Origin: Vesta saturnalis | Lineage: Eukaryota; Arthropoda; Insecta; Coleoptera; Lampyridae | Direction: 5' to 3' | Length of the DNA: 64,000 nucleotides | Assembly (NCBI GenBank): GCA_036346205.1 | Contig: JARFJB010000821.1 | Span: 7,190,722 to 7,254,721, forward strand | Shown: in pieces, positions 1 through 11,956 of the stretch | How the letters are laid out: each line of letters begins with the position of its first letter | Position numbering within the stretch: position 1 is the first letter of the stretch | Position numbers and translations under genes: made by a program | The notes under the pieces: generated by a model | The model's input: the letters and a program-made list of their open reading frames with translations, nothing else | What the model was told of the DNA's origin: nothing | Database searches by the model: none

Positions 1-1171
1 ACCCAAACACACAACACACAACACACACAACACACAACACACAACACAACACAAACAAAAACACACAGACCACAACACACACGCACAAACACACAAACAC
101 CAAACCACAAACACACAACACACAACACACAACACACAGACACAAACACACAAACACAAAACACAACACACAAACACAACAACACAAACACAACACAACA
201 CACAAAACACACACACACACAACACACCACACACACACAACACACACACACACACACACACACAACACACACAACACACAACACACAACACACAACACAA
301 AACACACAAACACACAAACACAAACACACAAACACAACACACAACACACAAACACAAACACACACACACAACACAGACACAACCAACAACACAACCACAA
401 CACACACACACACACACACACAACACACACAACACACAAACAACACACAACACACAAACACACAAACACAACACACAACACAACACACACAGACACACAC
501 AACACACACACACAAACACACACACACAACACACGACACACAACGCACAACACAACACGCACAACACAACACCAACCACAACACACAAACACACACAAAC
601 ACACAACACACAAACACAACACACACACAACACAGACGCACAACACACAACACACAACACAACACAAAACACAACACACAAACACAAACACACACACACA
701 CACACACAACAACACAACACACAACAAACACACAAAACAACACAACAAACACAAACAAACACACAACACACAAAACACAAACACACACAAACACACAAAC
801 ACACAAACACACAAACACACAACACACACACAAACACACACACACAACACACACACACACACACACACACACAACACACAACACACAAACACACAAACAC
901 ACAAACACACAACACACAAACACACAACACAAACACAAAACACACAAACACACAAACATAAACACACAAACACACAAACACTCAAACACACAACACACAA
1001 ACACACAAACACACAAACACACAAACACACAAAACAAACACAAACACACAAACACACAAACAACAACAAACGCACAAACGCACAAACACACAAACACAAA
1101 CACACAAACACACAAACATACAAATACACAAACATACAAACACACAAACATACAAACACACAAACACACAA
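1..1171. repeat. Degenerate (CA)n / (AACAC)n tract
   Basis: About 1.17 kb of almost pure A and C, built from CACAA, ACACAA and CA units with rare G. It starts at the window edge, so its full length is unknown. Low-complexity open frames inside it are not genes. Confidence 0.97.
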
Positions 1172-1227
1172 AAATGGACTAATTTCGATTACTTTACGCT
1201 AGTATTATTATTCTATTATTATTCGTA

Positions 1228-2780
1228 CAAATGCGTTTACCCTCAATCTAAAGAGGTAACGCAAGGTTACACGATTAATAGTGAGATCAATCGCCTAATC
1301 TTATTTGTAGCTCTTTCGCGTATCCTTCGATTCGAATTTTCCATTCTTTACTATAATTTTCTCTTACAATTTTCTCTTCGAGTGGACTATTTGTATGTAG
1401 CTTGCAGCTTTACTTCAATTGCTTTTGTGTTGTTGATGTTTTTATCTACAAGTAACTGTATATTGTGAGGACGTTGACGATTTACTCTTCCTACTTGGTT
1501 TAAGTTACTGAATTTTTCAGAATGGGATCTGGCTGCAGATTCGCTACTGACAATTTAAAATCTTCGCCTCTGCACTAACCAGTGTAAAGTAAAGCAAAGT
1601 CGCAGGTATTAATAAAGTTTACCTTTCAGTTTGTGTTATGAACTGTTATATTTCGTAAGCTGCCTTTAGCAGTGAACCAACACTCTACTAGATAGAAAGT
1701 GCGTTTACATTGTTAGGATTGATACAATTTCTACAGTGTCTTTATGAAAATTTTCCGCTTTAGTAAGTTTTATTCCATTTATAAACATGAATCACCAATA
1801 TATGTGATCAAACCGTTAGCTATAATACTGTGTGAGTGTAATAATTAAATTTAGGTTATTTATAACGGTACTGTCTGTAACGTCCATTTTGCAATCTCAG
1901 GAAGGTTATCTAAAACGCTACTATTGCGCAGCTGCATAAACGAAATGAATGTGTTATACCAGTTGCACCTTTGTCCTATTAATGTAGTACGTCACATGTT
2001 AACGCGGAATTTTATGCTCTATATATGTTCAGTTTGCAGACGCTCTCATTTTAATTATGCGGGCATTTACATGTAATTCGTTAGAAAAGTGTGAACTGAA
2101 CTGGCTTCTCAATATTACCCGTAATTGAATTAGGTTAATTTTGTGATTATTTTCTAAAACAAAGGCAAGTTTGATTTGGGACATTTTGAAATTATAATTT
2201 TACTGGTTATTAGCAAATACCATTTTACTGGTGACAGATGCGTTCTCCTTTTTAGCGAAATATCTTTCAACGAACCAGAGGGGAGATATTCAGTCATGTT
2301 AAAAATTAATTAATTTTGCAATTTGTTGCAAGTTAATATACCGCGACTTCCCCGCGTCCTTATAATTTTAGGTATTTTGGTTATATACGAACTGTTATAT
2401 TTTCGTTTTGGGAGAAATTAATTATTCACGCGATTAGAATACTAAGTTTAAGAATAAGTCATATAATTCGTTTAATCTTTTGAAATTTCCCGTTCAGTAT
2501 ATTTAATTCATTGTTTGAAACTATCAAATAAATTACATTCACTGGGAGAATTATTGTTTTAAGCTTTACAGGGTCTCTCTCACCAAATACTAATTTAGCC
2601 TTTTCTTTAAAGCTTGTCGACTTTTTTTGTCCGTTCTCTCCTTACCATTCTGACTACAAATTCTATTTCCACTTTCTAACTAATAACCACATGTTTATTC
2701 GTTATGTACGGTTCAAAACTATAGACGTTACCCAAGTGCTCTGCGGTCACTTTACCGTTTGACTGAGTTCTCAGCCGCGG
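1228..2780. repeat. Dispersed noncoding repeat, copy A
   Basis: This stretch aligns in the same orientation with 36585-38345. Shared anchors, in order, are TCTAAAGAGGTAA near 1246, the block GCATAAACGAAAT near 1935, the block around TTTGATTTGG near 2170, the block CAACAAACCAGAGG-like near 2270, and AAGTGCTCTGCGGTCACT near 2734. The two copies have diverged by many indels. No long open frame was seen, so it may be a solo terminal repeat, a non-autonomous element or a segmental duplicate. Confidence 0.75.
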
Positions 2781-3020
2781 AAAGGAAAGGTTGCGTATTT
2801 CAATCCCTATCCAAGGGTGGGAGGCCTATTTGAGTTTTCAAGCTCCTTCAGTCACAATCATAGATTCCCAGCATATATACATAAATTACGTGTATATGCA
2901 TGGTGGGATTAAGGATGTGTGGTAAGGATAGGATCGAAAGGAACGGAGTTAGGGTTCTGAAAAAATACTACAGCATTCGCAAAAGTAGCCGCACATAGTG
3001 TGCGTATATGCAGTGTGACC

Positions 3021-3464
3021 ACTCACACACATCGCTCGCTCCTCACTCACTCACTCACTGCTCTCTCTCTCTCATCACTCACTCACTCACTCACTCACTC
3101 ACTCACTCACTCACTCACTATTACTCACTCACTCTCACTCACTCACTCACTCACTCACTCACTCACTCACTCCTCACTCACTCACTCACTCACTCACTCA
3201 CTCACTCACTCACTCACTCCTCACTCACTCACTCACTCACTCACTCACTCACTCACTCACTCACTCCCCTCACTCACTCCTACTTCACTCACTCACTCAC
3301 TCACTCACTCACTATCACTCACTCACTCACTACACTCACTCACTCACTTCATCACTCACTACTCACTCACTCACTCACTCACTCACTCACTCACTCACTC
3401 ACTCACTCACTCACTCACTCACTCCACTCACTCACTCACTCACTCAAACACCCACTCACCACTC
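3021..3464. repeat. (CACT)n microsatellite
   Basis: About 440 bp of CACT tetranucleotides with a few interruptions. The two overlapping open frames it creates, rich in T-H-S-L, are artefacts of the tetranucleotide. The flanks 2781-3020 and 3465-3775 show nothing recognisable. Confidence 0.97.
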
Positions 3465-3775
3465 ACATCCAATCACTGCATTTGTACCGACCAATCTGAA
3501 ATTTCACTCTTGCAGCACTAGGACGATGTTTAGCAATTTGATCAATTCGACTCACTCCTGGCGATACATACAGTAAGTTTGTAGTTAAACCAAACTAAAA
3601 TTTACCACCCACCATTCAACCCAGATTCAGTTTCACCCAGTGTAGTCTGCTACAAACATTTTAGCTCACATAACTATGGCGAGTTGTCTTGGTAGTCTTT
3701 CAAATTGATTCACATTATAGACCTTTGCAGGAATAGTCGACATATGTTTCAGCAATATGATAGATTCCATGTAAT

Positions 3776-5440
3776 CCTTTGATAGCTAAGTATGGAACAC
3801 TTCGTGTGATCCAGTGCCTTCAAATAGGGTCTTCCGTGGTGTTAAACAAATCTTGAATATGAACTCTTGTCGAGGAAATCGTAATTCGATTAGCCTAGAG
3901 TTTACAATGTTTCAAGTGAAACGTCTGCTTTCACGAAAAGGGATATTGCATTGCTTAGTTATTGCACGTTATCAAACCAAATAAGTTGTCTTATAAACGG
4001 TAACTTTCGGAAAAGTTAATCAAATTCGACGTAGGTATCGCTGTACCTTCTGTAACGTCCCACTCATATTGTTTCTGAAGACCATTTTACTAAGTAGATC
4101 CATAATTTACTATCTATTTTCAATAAATTATCGACGAAACGATCGATAGTATGGAACACTTGGTAGTGATCCTTAGTACACCTTCAGAAATAGGGTATTG
4201 CAGTACTGTGAGATGTTTACAAATACGTTCTTACAAATATGAACTCCATTATAAAATAGATAATCGTTGTGATTTACCAACACGTAGTGTTACAATGCGC
4301 GAGTTTCTGGACCAGTTCAAGGTCACGTCGCTATTGGTTTGTCATGGAAAATATGTCAATATTTCATGTGCATAATGTGTGAGTGAGCAGCAGTTATGGA
4401 ACCAAATCAAGTTGTTTATAAACGGTAACACGGAAAATTGGTTCGATCTAACAAATTAGACGTGGTATCGAGTCATCATGACATCATCATAATGCCATTG
4501 TTAGAAATCAAAGAACCATTTTAATGTCAAGGTCACCTGGAGTGAGAATGTATTTTCAGTTTAAACTTATCGACGAAATTTGATTCAAGATGATATAAAA
4601 TAGATGTGTCAGGTCATCATCCTTAGTAATGCAATTCTTAGAAATCGTCAAATAAGATCAGATTATGTCAAGGTCATCTGATATTGCAATTCTTGTAATA
4701 GTTTGAGCATGAATGGCGAAATACAAAAGCTTTATGTCATATCGCTATGAATGAAAAGCTTTAGATCAATTTTAAGATTCACCTTAAGAAGTAGTCTTAA
4801 TAGTAGTTATCGTAGGTACCAGTTCAAGGTCACTCGCTATTGGTTTGTATATGGAAACCGCAGCGAGCTGTCAATGTTGAGATCATGTAAATCATTAGCA
4901 AGTGTGTGATTGAGAGTAGAACGTGGAATTTGGAGCCAGTTAAACCAAAGCACCTTTGCGGAAAATCTTATAAAAATGCGTATGACCTATCTAAAAATAT
5001 AAAGTTAGGTTCAATGCATACATCATCATAAGTACGGTAAACGTATAGTCTTAGAACGGATAAGTAAATAGAACTCAGTTTCATGTTTCAAAGGTCATCT
5101 GGAGTGGAGAGAGTGTTTAAACAGTTTAAACTTTTGGCGGGAAATTTGTTCAAGGTGATCTAAAAATAGATGTGTCAAGGTCATCATCATCATAATGCAA
5201 TTCTTAGAAATCGTAAAATAAGATCAGATTATGTCAAGGTCATCAGCATATTGCAATTCTTGGTAATTAGGTTCATAGAGCATGAATGGCGAAATACAAA
5301 GAAAAGCTTTATTCATATCTCGCTATGAATGAGAAAGCTTTAATCAATTTTGAAGATCACCTGTAGGGGAAGGTCTTAGAAATATACTGCATCGTAGGTA
5401 CGGAAGGAGACGTTTTCTCGTATATAAACCGCAGCCAGCT
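3776..5440 (+). repeat. Diverged tandem array upstream of a small ORF
   Basis: Several blocks recur in order. A block beginning ATGGAACACTT occurs at 3792 and 4151. A block containing ATAAACGGTAAC occurs near 3995 and 4418. A longer unit of roughly 565 bp, containing GAATGGCGAAATACAAA and TAAAAATGCGTATGACCT, occurs at about 4560-5035 and again at about 5145-5640. Every unit is scarred by indels. The array looks like successive partial duplications of one small gene plus its upstream region. A short open frame at 4151-4375 (74 codons) belongs to this array and is not convincing as a separate gene. Confidence 0.65.
4317..5242 (+). promoter_or_regulatory. Cluster of six TCAAGGTCA motifs
   Basis: Exact TCAAGGTCA occurs at 4317-4325, 4527-4535, 4668-4676, 4824-4832, 5175-5183 and 5234-5242, all on the plus strand. 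One-base variants occur near 4602 and 5088. The 9-mer is the textbook extended half-site bound by monomeric orphan nuclear receptors of the FTZ-F1/SF-1 and ERR type. Some of the recurrence follows from the tandem duplication of the region. Binding is not shown by sequence. Confidence 0.45.
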
Positions 5441-5442
5441 GT

Positions 5443-5742
5443 GTGTTGAGATCAGTCAGTCAGTTAGCAAGTTGTGATTGGGTAAACGTGGAATTAGCAG
5501 CATTAAACCAAAGCACCTATTGCAAACTCTATAAAAATGCGTATGACCTGGAGGTATCTAAAAAATATAAAGTTATTAATGTGGGAGTACTTAATAAGTA
5601 CGGTAAACGTATAGTGTTGGAAACGGATGAGTTTAAATGTGTATAACCTCAGCGTTTTTATGATTATTTCAAAGAAGGAAAAACTAAAATTGGAGGATTT
5701 AAAACGCTGCTAAACTCGAAGGATGTGTTCATAAATAATTAG
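5443..5742 (+). pseudogene. Small unrecognised ORF with one in-frame stop
   Basis: The frame opens with ATG at 5443, meets a TAA at 5644-5646, and stays open to a TAG at 5740-5742, giving 99 codons in total. The part just before the stop reads NKYGKRIVLETDEFK and the part after reads PQRFYDYFKEGKTKIGGF. This continuous, non-repetitive character makes the internal stop look like a point mutation. A degraded sister copy of the middle lies at about 4920-5050. The alternating hydrophobic pattern around the YGKRI stretch could suit a small beta-barrel, but I do not recognise the family. It sits just downstream of the TCAAGGTCA cluster. Confidence 0.45.
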
Positions 5743-5796
5743 GGTGCAGTCGGAAAAACAATAAACATAACATTCTCTTTGTCATAATAGTACCCC

Positions 5797-6028
5797 AACC
5801 ATGCACGCACGCACCCACGCACGCACAAACGCGCTCACGCGCGCACACGCGCACCCGCGCACACACGCACACACGCACACACGCACACACGCACACACGC
5901 ACACACCCACACACCCACACACGCACACACGCACACACGCACACATCCACACACGCACACACGCACACACGCACACACGCACACACGTACACACGCACGC
6001 ACGCACACACGCACACACGCACACACCT
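5797..6028. repeat. (ACACGC)n alternating purine-pyrimidine tract
   Basis: Hexanucleotide ACACGC and related units in near-perfect purine-pyrimidine alternation, a class known to favour Z-DNA. Overlapping open frames on both strands are artefacts. Confidence 0.95.
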
Positions 6029-7576
6029 AGCTTTTAATAACAAAACGTTAAAATTAAAATAAAGTTGGAAAATCTGATAATCACTCGATTCTGCCTTAGT
6101 GAGAAAAATGTCGATTGCATAACCTTCTATACCTACATACGAATATGTAGGTTGGAATGTAGTAATATCGCCCGTGTTCCATATTTCTGTTTATTGCACC
6201 TACATAAACGAAAATGTCACGTTCAAAAGCGCGGATGTTGATGTTAAACTTATTCATCAAGAAAAGTACTACCTTGATACGTAAATGTAACACTAACAAG
6301 TCTCCCGCGTTTAGGTGCATAGTTTTTAACTGCACCCTTCGATTTAAGTTTTGGAATTGTCTCATTCTTCAATTGGTCATAGGAACGAATTCGTTTGGGA
6401 TATGAATTGGGTACGAATCGTTCCGCCCTCGGATTCGTCCCTTTGAATCGGATCCGACAGGAGCAACACGTCACTACCCCATATTATACTTGGAGGTTTG
6501 CATGGTTTATTATTAGTAGATGTGTCACCTTTCTTTTCAATTTGCCAAATTTAAGTATCACTACAGAACAAATACATTAATCAAATACAGGTTGAATAGA
6601 ATATAACCCCTCGATCTAAAACTAAACACCCGGCATCATTTTCGCTATGACCCGCCACTACGTCTACTAAACTAACATTAAACACGTTAAATACAAAACT
6701 TTGTAATGGATATAAGTTCAAAGTATATTCAAAATGTAAAGTAATAACTTAATTTTTTTGGTCGTCGTCAAGGAAATTGCTAATAATGCCATTTTATTTT
6801 CCATTGGTTTCTGTGTGTGTTTCTGCAGTAATTTTTGTTAGGATCGAATACGTAACATAGTGTCAAAAATAATAATTTGCTATAATCTAGTATTCTTTAA
6901 TAACGTAGGTAGTAACTTTCTTGAATACGTAAACGAACGTTTTATTGAAGTTTTTTAGGCAACACACGATACACTAGTCCTATTAATTATAGTTTTACGG
7001 TAGATTCATACACAAACCAAAGAACGTATTATACGTTCTTTGCACAAACTATGTAAATGACATAGTTAATAATTGTAATTAGTAAATGGTTGATATTCCA
7101 TTGACTTAAATTGCTTAAAAAATAAATTTAAATGATTAAAAGAGAAGTTATTGTTTACCTATTCAAAGAGTAGATAATTATATATTATTTATATACTATT
7201 TGCCTATATTCATATTTTTATCGAATATTGTACACATTTACATAGCCTTGTATCTAACAGTGATGCATTATATATTTTAATTCAACAATAGAAGATATTT
7301 AGAGATATAATTTTATTTTGGTAATGAAACATTTTATAATATCAAATTACTTTATCCCACAATAGTCCGATTTATTTATTAAATCGGTGTTGACAGTAGT
7401 GCCATCATTCTTTGGTTTTCCTAAACCAAATTGCCATTGTTATGTAGAAAACTTTCATTTTATGTAATATAAATCCGTTCAGATATTTTATGTTGTGACT
7501 AATATTACTTAAATATATACATATATTTTTTTAATAACCATTTTTAATTATATTTTATATTTTTCCTGATTTACAG
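6029..7576. other. AT-rich stretch without recognisable gene
   Basis: A short imperfect palindrome ACCTACATAC...ATATGTAGGT lies near 6130-6155 and recurs at 35279-35297, suggesting the end of a shared repeat that carries an adjacent CA/CG tract. Short open frames at 6096-6580 overlap on both strands with no coding character. Nothing else was seen. Confidence 0.6.
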
Positions 7577-7860
7577 ATTCCTACTACGCATATTTCTATA
7601 AATCGCTAAAAGATGACGATACAGTGATGAAAAATGCTTTACCAACAGTTTTTGTGAATATTTACTCTTTTAATAAATTCAAATTGATAGCTACTTTTAG
7701 AAAGCAATCACTTACAAAATTGTTTCTTTCTACTTTATGTAATATCGAAGGTAACTATTATAGTTAAAAATTAAAATCAAATGCGTGTTTAAATTTTTAA
7801 TTAGTGATCAATAATATAATACACAGTGTTATAGGTGGGCCAGCAAGAGGTATCTTATGA
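7577..7860 (+). CDS. Candidate spliced exon(s) of an unrecognised gene
   Basis: The segment 7577-7750 is preceded by a TTTACAG acceptor and followed by a GTAACT donor. It is open in one frame for 57 codons, including the stretch AYFYKSLKDDDTVMKNALPT. Its length of 174 nt would preserve phase. A possible last piece, 7835-7860, follows an ATAG acceptor, restores the phase and ends in TGA at 7858-7860. I do not recognise the product and found no upstream exon, so this could also be a chance open stretch. The composition, Lys/Asp-rich with aromatics, is more gene-like than the flanking AT-rich DNA. Confidence 0.35.
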
Positions 7861-8499
7861 CTCATCTTTTAGTAAAGTATGGTTTTAAATACATATGACG
7901 TTATCTGCTCATATAGTCAGTAATTTTGAATACCAACAAAACATCGTCAATGTTTCTAAATTATTTTCAAATTTAAGCCGGGCTGTCAAATTTAAATAAA
8001 ATTATTGTTCGAATATCTCGGGATTTAGCATCCTAAAGGTCTTAAAAATCCCCATCCACTCGTATAAATAAAGTCGAATTTTGTTTAAGGTCTGTTCGCA
8101 CTTATTCTGGCATGTAAAGTCCACCGAGTGTGGGTAGTCATATGATAAAAATATATTGTACAACTGTAAACGATTATCAGAACCGAGACCGGGTCAACAA
8201 AATTTCGTTTTGGATCTGTTTTACAAATTAATTATATCAATAATTTTCAATAACGAATTAGCTAGCAGTAGGCAGTGCCCGAATGAAGTGCGAAAAGTTT
8301 GGTTAATTGTGGAGGATCGTTTTTAGCCGACAGATCTCACTGCGTCAAAAGAGTCAAGACTGTAATTTGGTTATCCAAGCCACTTATAAATAACTGATTT
8401 TGTCATAAATAAATACACTGTATTTGATGTTAAAAATGAGATTTATTATTAGTTAATAATATAACCGATTTTAAAAATCTCAGTTTGCAGTTCGTCAAT
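7861..8499. other. No recognisable feature
   Basis: AT-rich single-copy-looking DNA between the candidate exon and the palindromic element. No open frame or repeat is supported here. Confidence 0.6.
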
Positions 8500-9492
8500 A
8501 TACATTATATAAAATTGCTCATAACCTTACTATTACAAATACGAAAAAATGTCTTATATAAAAGTTGTCCACAGTCATAAACTACATGTTTTAAAATTTT
8601 TTTACAGAAATGGCGGACTTCCGGTTATACCGGAAACTCATGCCAACTTCGTTATTTTAAATAGAATGACTTGTATATTATTACATTTTTGAATTCCTCG
8701 TTGAATTGAAGGTCACTTTAATAACCATGCTGTGGGTCTACGTCGCATTGCTTCTGAGTTATTTGACATTTTATAGAAAAAATGACGTTTGCAGTGCCTC
8801 CGAAAACTTTCAATCTCTCGAAGACGGATACCGGTAGAGAGATGTGGCTTTCGTTTTTTACTTCCGAAAAGGGTACCGCACCATTCTCATTCATTGCCAA
8901 AATTCTTGACAAACGTTTTCCAAAGCACCGCGGCAATGCGCAATAAAAACTGAAATTAGATGAAAACTATCCCTCCAAAATATCGATAATGTTACATCAA
9001 TGGAAAGGAAATTTAATTTCCTATCCGCTGATGTAAGAAAATATGTGTGGTTCTATTTAAAAAATCAAGTTATCCATTTTTGAAAAAAATTATTTTCGGA
9101 GCGATAGAAATGATTGAATTTTAAAAATGAATGATGCGGTACCATTTTAGGAAGTAAAAAACGAAAGCCACATCTCTGCGATATCCGTCTTCGAGATATT
9201 GAAAGTTTCAGACTGAAACGTCATTCTTTACAAAATGTCAAATAACTCAGAAAATGCGACGTAGACCCATATATGGTTATTAAAGTGACTTACTTTAACG
9301 AGGAATTCAAAATGTAATAATATAGTTTTCTATTTAAAATAACTAAGTTGGCATGAGTTTCCGGTATAACCAAGTTCACCATCTCTGAAAATAATTTTAA
9401 AATGTAGTGTTATGACTGTGATATCTTTTATGTAAGACATTTTTGTTTGTAATAGTAAGGATTATACAATACTTAAATTATATAAACGAATG
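8500..9492. mobile_element. Foldback palindrome (MITE-like), related to DD41D termini
   Basis: The left arm, about 8500-8900, is the reverse complement of the right arm, about 9125-9492, separated by a loop of about 225 bp. Matching blocks include CTTACTATTACAAA, ACCGGAAACTCATGCCAAC, ATGTGGCTTTCGTTTTTTAC and GGTACCGCA. Each arm also contains a small internal palindrome ACTTCCGGTT..ACCGGAA. The same order of blocks (ACTTCCGGTT..ACCGGAA, then a TGTATATT block, then a GGTCA block) is seen in the terminal repeats of the DD41D elements at 49.2 and 61.6 kb. That suggests a distant non-autonomous relative. No transposase is encoded. Confidence 0.75.
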
Positions 9493-9704
9493 TAAACCTA
9501 AGTACAGCTACAGAGGTATATGTTAAATATAATAATTATTTATAATGTTATAGAGTAACTAAGATTCTAACTTTTGCTTTAAATTCCAATATTGGACATC
9601 TTATAACTAAGCCATCACCTTCACTTTCACTATCATCTTCACTCGACTCTCCGACATTGATTACTAGAGGTTTTACCATTTCCTCAGCTTTTTTTTTGAA
9701 CGTC

Positions 9705-11059
9705 TCACCACTGGCTCATTTCGTTTTCAGCATGGAAAATACACTTTTGCCACAGTTCTCCAGTTACTTGGTTTAATGAATCCTTCCATAGCAATAAAAC
9801 ATTCTCGTTCCTGAAGCCCTGCCTTCCAAAGTTTTTGTTGTAATACTGTTTACAATTTGCCCATATTAACTCGATAGGGTTGAATTGGCAGTGATACGGA
9901 GGTAAACGTAAAATTTGATGTCCCCATTGATGAACGATTTCATCAATTGCATATATTTTTGCAAGTTGTAAATCCTTGGCAATTTGTAATAATTCCACTT
10001 TCAGTATATCCTTCGAATGAGGAATGTTGTGTTTTCTTAAAAATTGAAGATCTTCTTTCTTCCAACTACTTGAGGGTAATTTTTTTATTAATGTAGAATG
10101 ATAACTGGCATTGTCAAGAATTATCAAACTTGGTTTTTCTAAATTTGGTGAAAGCTGTTCTTGAAACCATTTTTGAAATAAATCAGCGTTCATATTATCG
10201 TGGTAGTCAACTGTCTTATTTTTACTGGAAAATACCAATGATGAATTAGGTATAAAACCATCCTCAGGACGATAAATCTAAAATTTATTCGGTTAAAAAT
10301 ATTTTTAACAAATCGGACTATTTTAATTACCGTTTGCCTTCTTCTAGCGGTTTGTTTTTTGTGCTTTTCAATCATTATCATGTCATTATTATAATAATTA
10401 TTAATAATAATTTTTAATTATCATGCCATGATATTTGAATTAAAATCCACGTCTCATCCAAAAAGACAGGATCGTAACTAATTTCACAACTTTTTTAGAA
10501 GTTATGCCGAAAGGTGATTCCTGGGACAGTCAAAGGGTGGATGAGAGAGAAATGGTTTTAGTGGGTAAGGGGATGCTCACTCCCACATAACCTCTACGGA
10601 GGGCATCTATAAAAGATTTTACCGTCAACTCTCCGTCAAAAAAAAAAAAAAAATTTCACAACTTTTATTAGCAAAATATTTTCGTAAAAATGTTGCTCGA
10701 GCACCAGCAATATGAACCTGCTCCATTAAACGCCTTCTTCCATCGTCAACTTTGAATTCAAAACTAATTTTGTGTAACAATTGTTTCAAACTCGTTTTAC
10801 TGAAGGTAAATATTTTATCTTCTTTAACTTCAGTTTGGAGTTTTTCGATTGTAATATGTGAGCCTAAAATTAAACAGTGATTAACTCCATTTCAATAATA
10901 ATTTCTGAATTATTTACCAGTTGCATGCATGGTGTAAATTTTTCGTTTCAAAACGTCTTTCACGTATTCGTCGACATCCTCTGACTTCGACTTCAAACGC
11001 AGCCTATGTTTTTGCGGTGAATCCAGCGCCGATTTCCCAGATTCTAAATCGAGAGCCAT
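9705..11059 (-). pseudogene. IS630/Tc1-mariner transposase with very long D-E spacing, SINE-disrupted
   Basis: Reading on the minus strand, exon 1 runs 11059-10918 and ends in a GTAAAT donor. Exon 2 starts at 10863 after TTTTAG and codes through a motif VFLDETWI (first catalytic Asp) near 10460. A further exon starts at 10277 after TTTTAG and runs to the stop at 9705-9707. The last exon has IILDNASYHS (second Asp) and NPIELIWANC (Glu). Eighty residues separate that Asp from the Glu, far more than the usual 34-41. From memory, long-spaced DD82E elements called Sailor look similar; I have not verified this. Exon 2 is interrupted by a 157-bp SINE-like insert at 10495-10651, and the region 10300-10440 is not cleanly open. 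The gene is therefore dead or multiply spliced. Confidence 0.8.
10495..10651 (+). mobile_element. Short poly(A)-tailed retroposon with 15-bp target duplication
   Basis: The flanks 10480-10494 and 10652-10666 are identical (AATTTCACAACTTTT). The insert ends in a run of about 15 A directly before the second flank, as expected for an insertion primed by LINE machinery. Just before the tail it reads CTCCGTC, as does the tail of the tRNA-derived SINE at 31.7 kb, but the bodies do not obviously match. It lies within a coding exon of the transposase at 9705-11059. Confidence 0.85.
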
Positions 11060-11956
11060 TCTTGCCTAATATTGCATAAATATAAATTTAAATAGTGAAA
11101 ATTATTAGCTTATCTGGATAATGGAAGTTAAAGGTAAACTTGGCCCCCCGTTCTCGCGTTCCATCTCGAAATAATGCAGTATATTCATTAACATTACTTG
11201 AGCTTGATTTTTCAAAGATTTACCTTTTAACGACATCATTATTTGCTGCAAAATAAATAAATGATTCAATCAACTGAAAATACATTTTGCATTATAAACT
11301 GGAACAATGGAAACTAATAAATTACGAAGCGAAAGATAAATTATTATAACTACAAAACACGATGCGATTATACGAAACGAAACACGAAGAATAATTTGAG
11401 GTTAAATAGCCAAGAAGACATCTGACAGCGTCATGCGCTTTGACTTTAGAATCGACATACGCTTTTAGGTCCTGCATTTAAAATATATAGCAGACGTATA
11501 ATATAAACCCGTCTTTTTTTAAGTGGGAACTTCGCACTAAGATAAACGGAAACAGATGCATTTCACAGTAATAATTATATCCCCATTTTCGAGTCCGCTA
11601 TGAGACACCTCTCTCCGGCGCTACTATGTACAAAAAATTAATGGGTGGATTTTTGACCAATTTTTAGACAAAAAGTGCAGATACACCTGTCCCACAAATG
11701 ACTTTGTTAGCTGGTTGTCAAAGATCCTAAAAATCTTGTTCATTTTTAAGAAAACCCTTAAAACCCAAAATATTTTTTTTTAATTTAATATAGGTAAATA
11801 TTGCATAAAAGGGACATTATTTTTGCCCGTGTAGTATACTTGGTTCATCTATTCCAAACAAAAGGTTACTCTACTGAATTTTAGCTGAAGAAACAAGTTA
11901 ATTGGTTATTTGTCACAAAACTAATAGTTTCCGAGTGTGCGCTTTATGTATTCGTA
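11060..11956. other. Flank of two transposases, no gene seen
   Basis: AT-rich sequence that presumably includes the 5' terminal part of the minus-strand transposase and the 5' part of the pogo-like element. I could not identify terminal inverted repeats for either. Confidence 0.5.

Noticed and set aside
3021..3464. CRISPR-like regular repeats
   Set aside because: A pure microsatellite without unique spacers in a eukaryotic context.
3000..3521. Two overlapping long plus-strand open frames rich in T-H-S-L
   Set aside because: They are the direct translation of a (CACT)n microsatellite, open in more than one frame.
6214..6474. Overlapping 63-89 codon frames on both strands
   Set aside because: Antisense to each other, no motifs, no splice signals.
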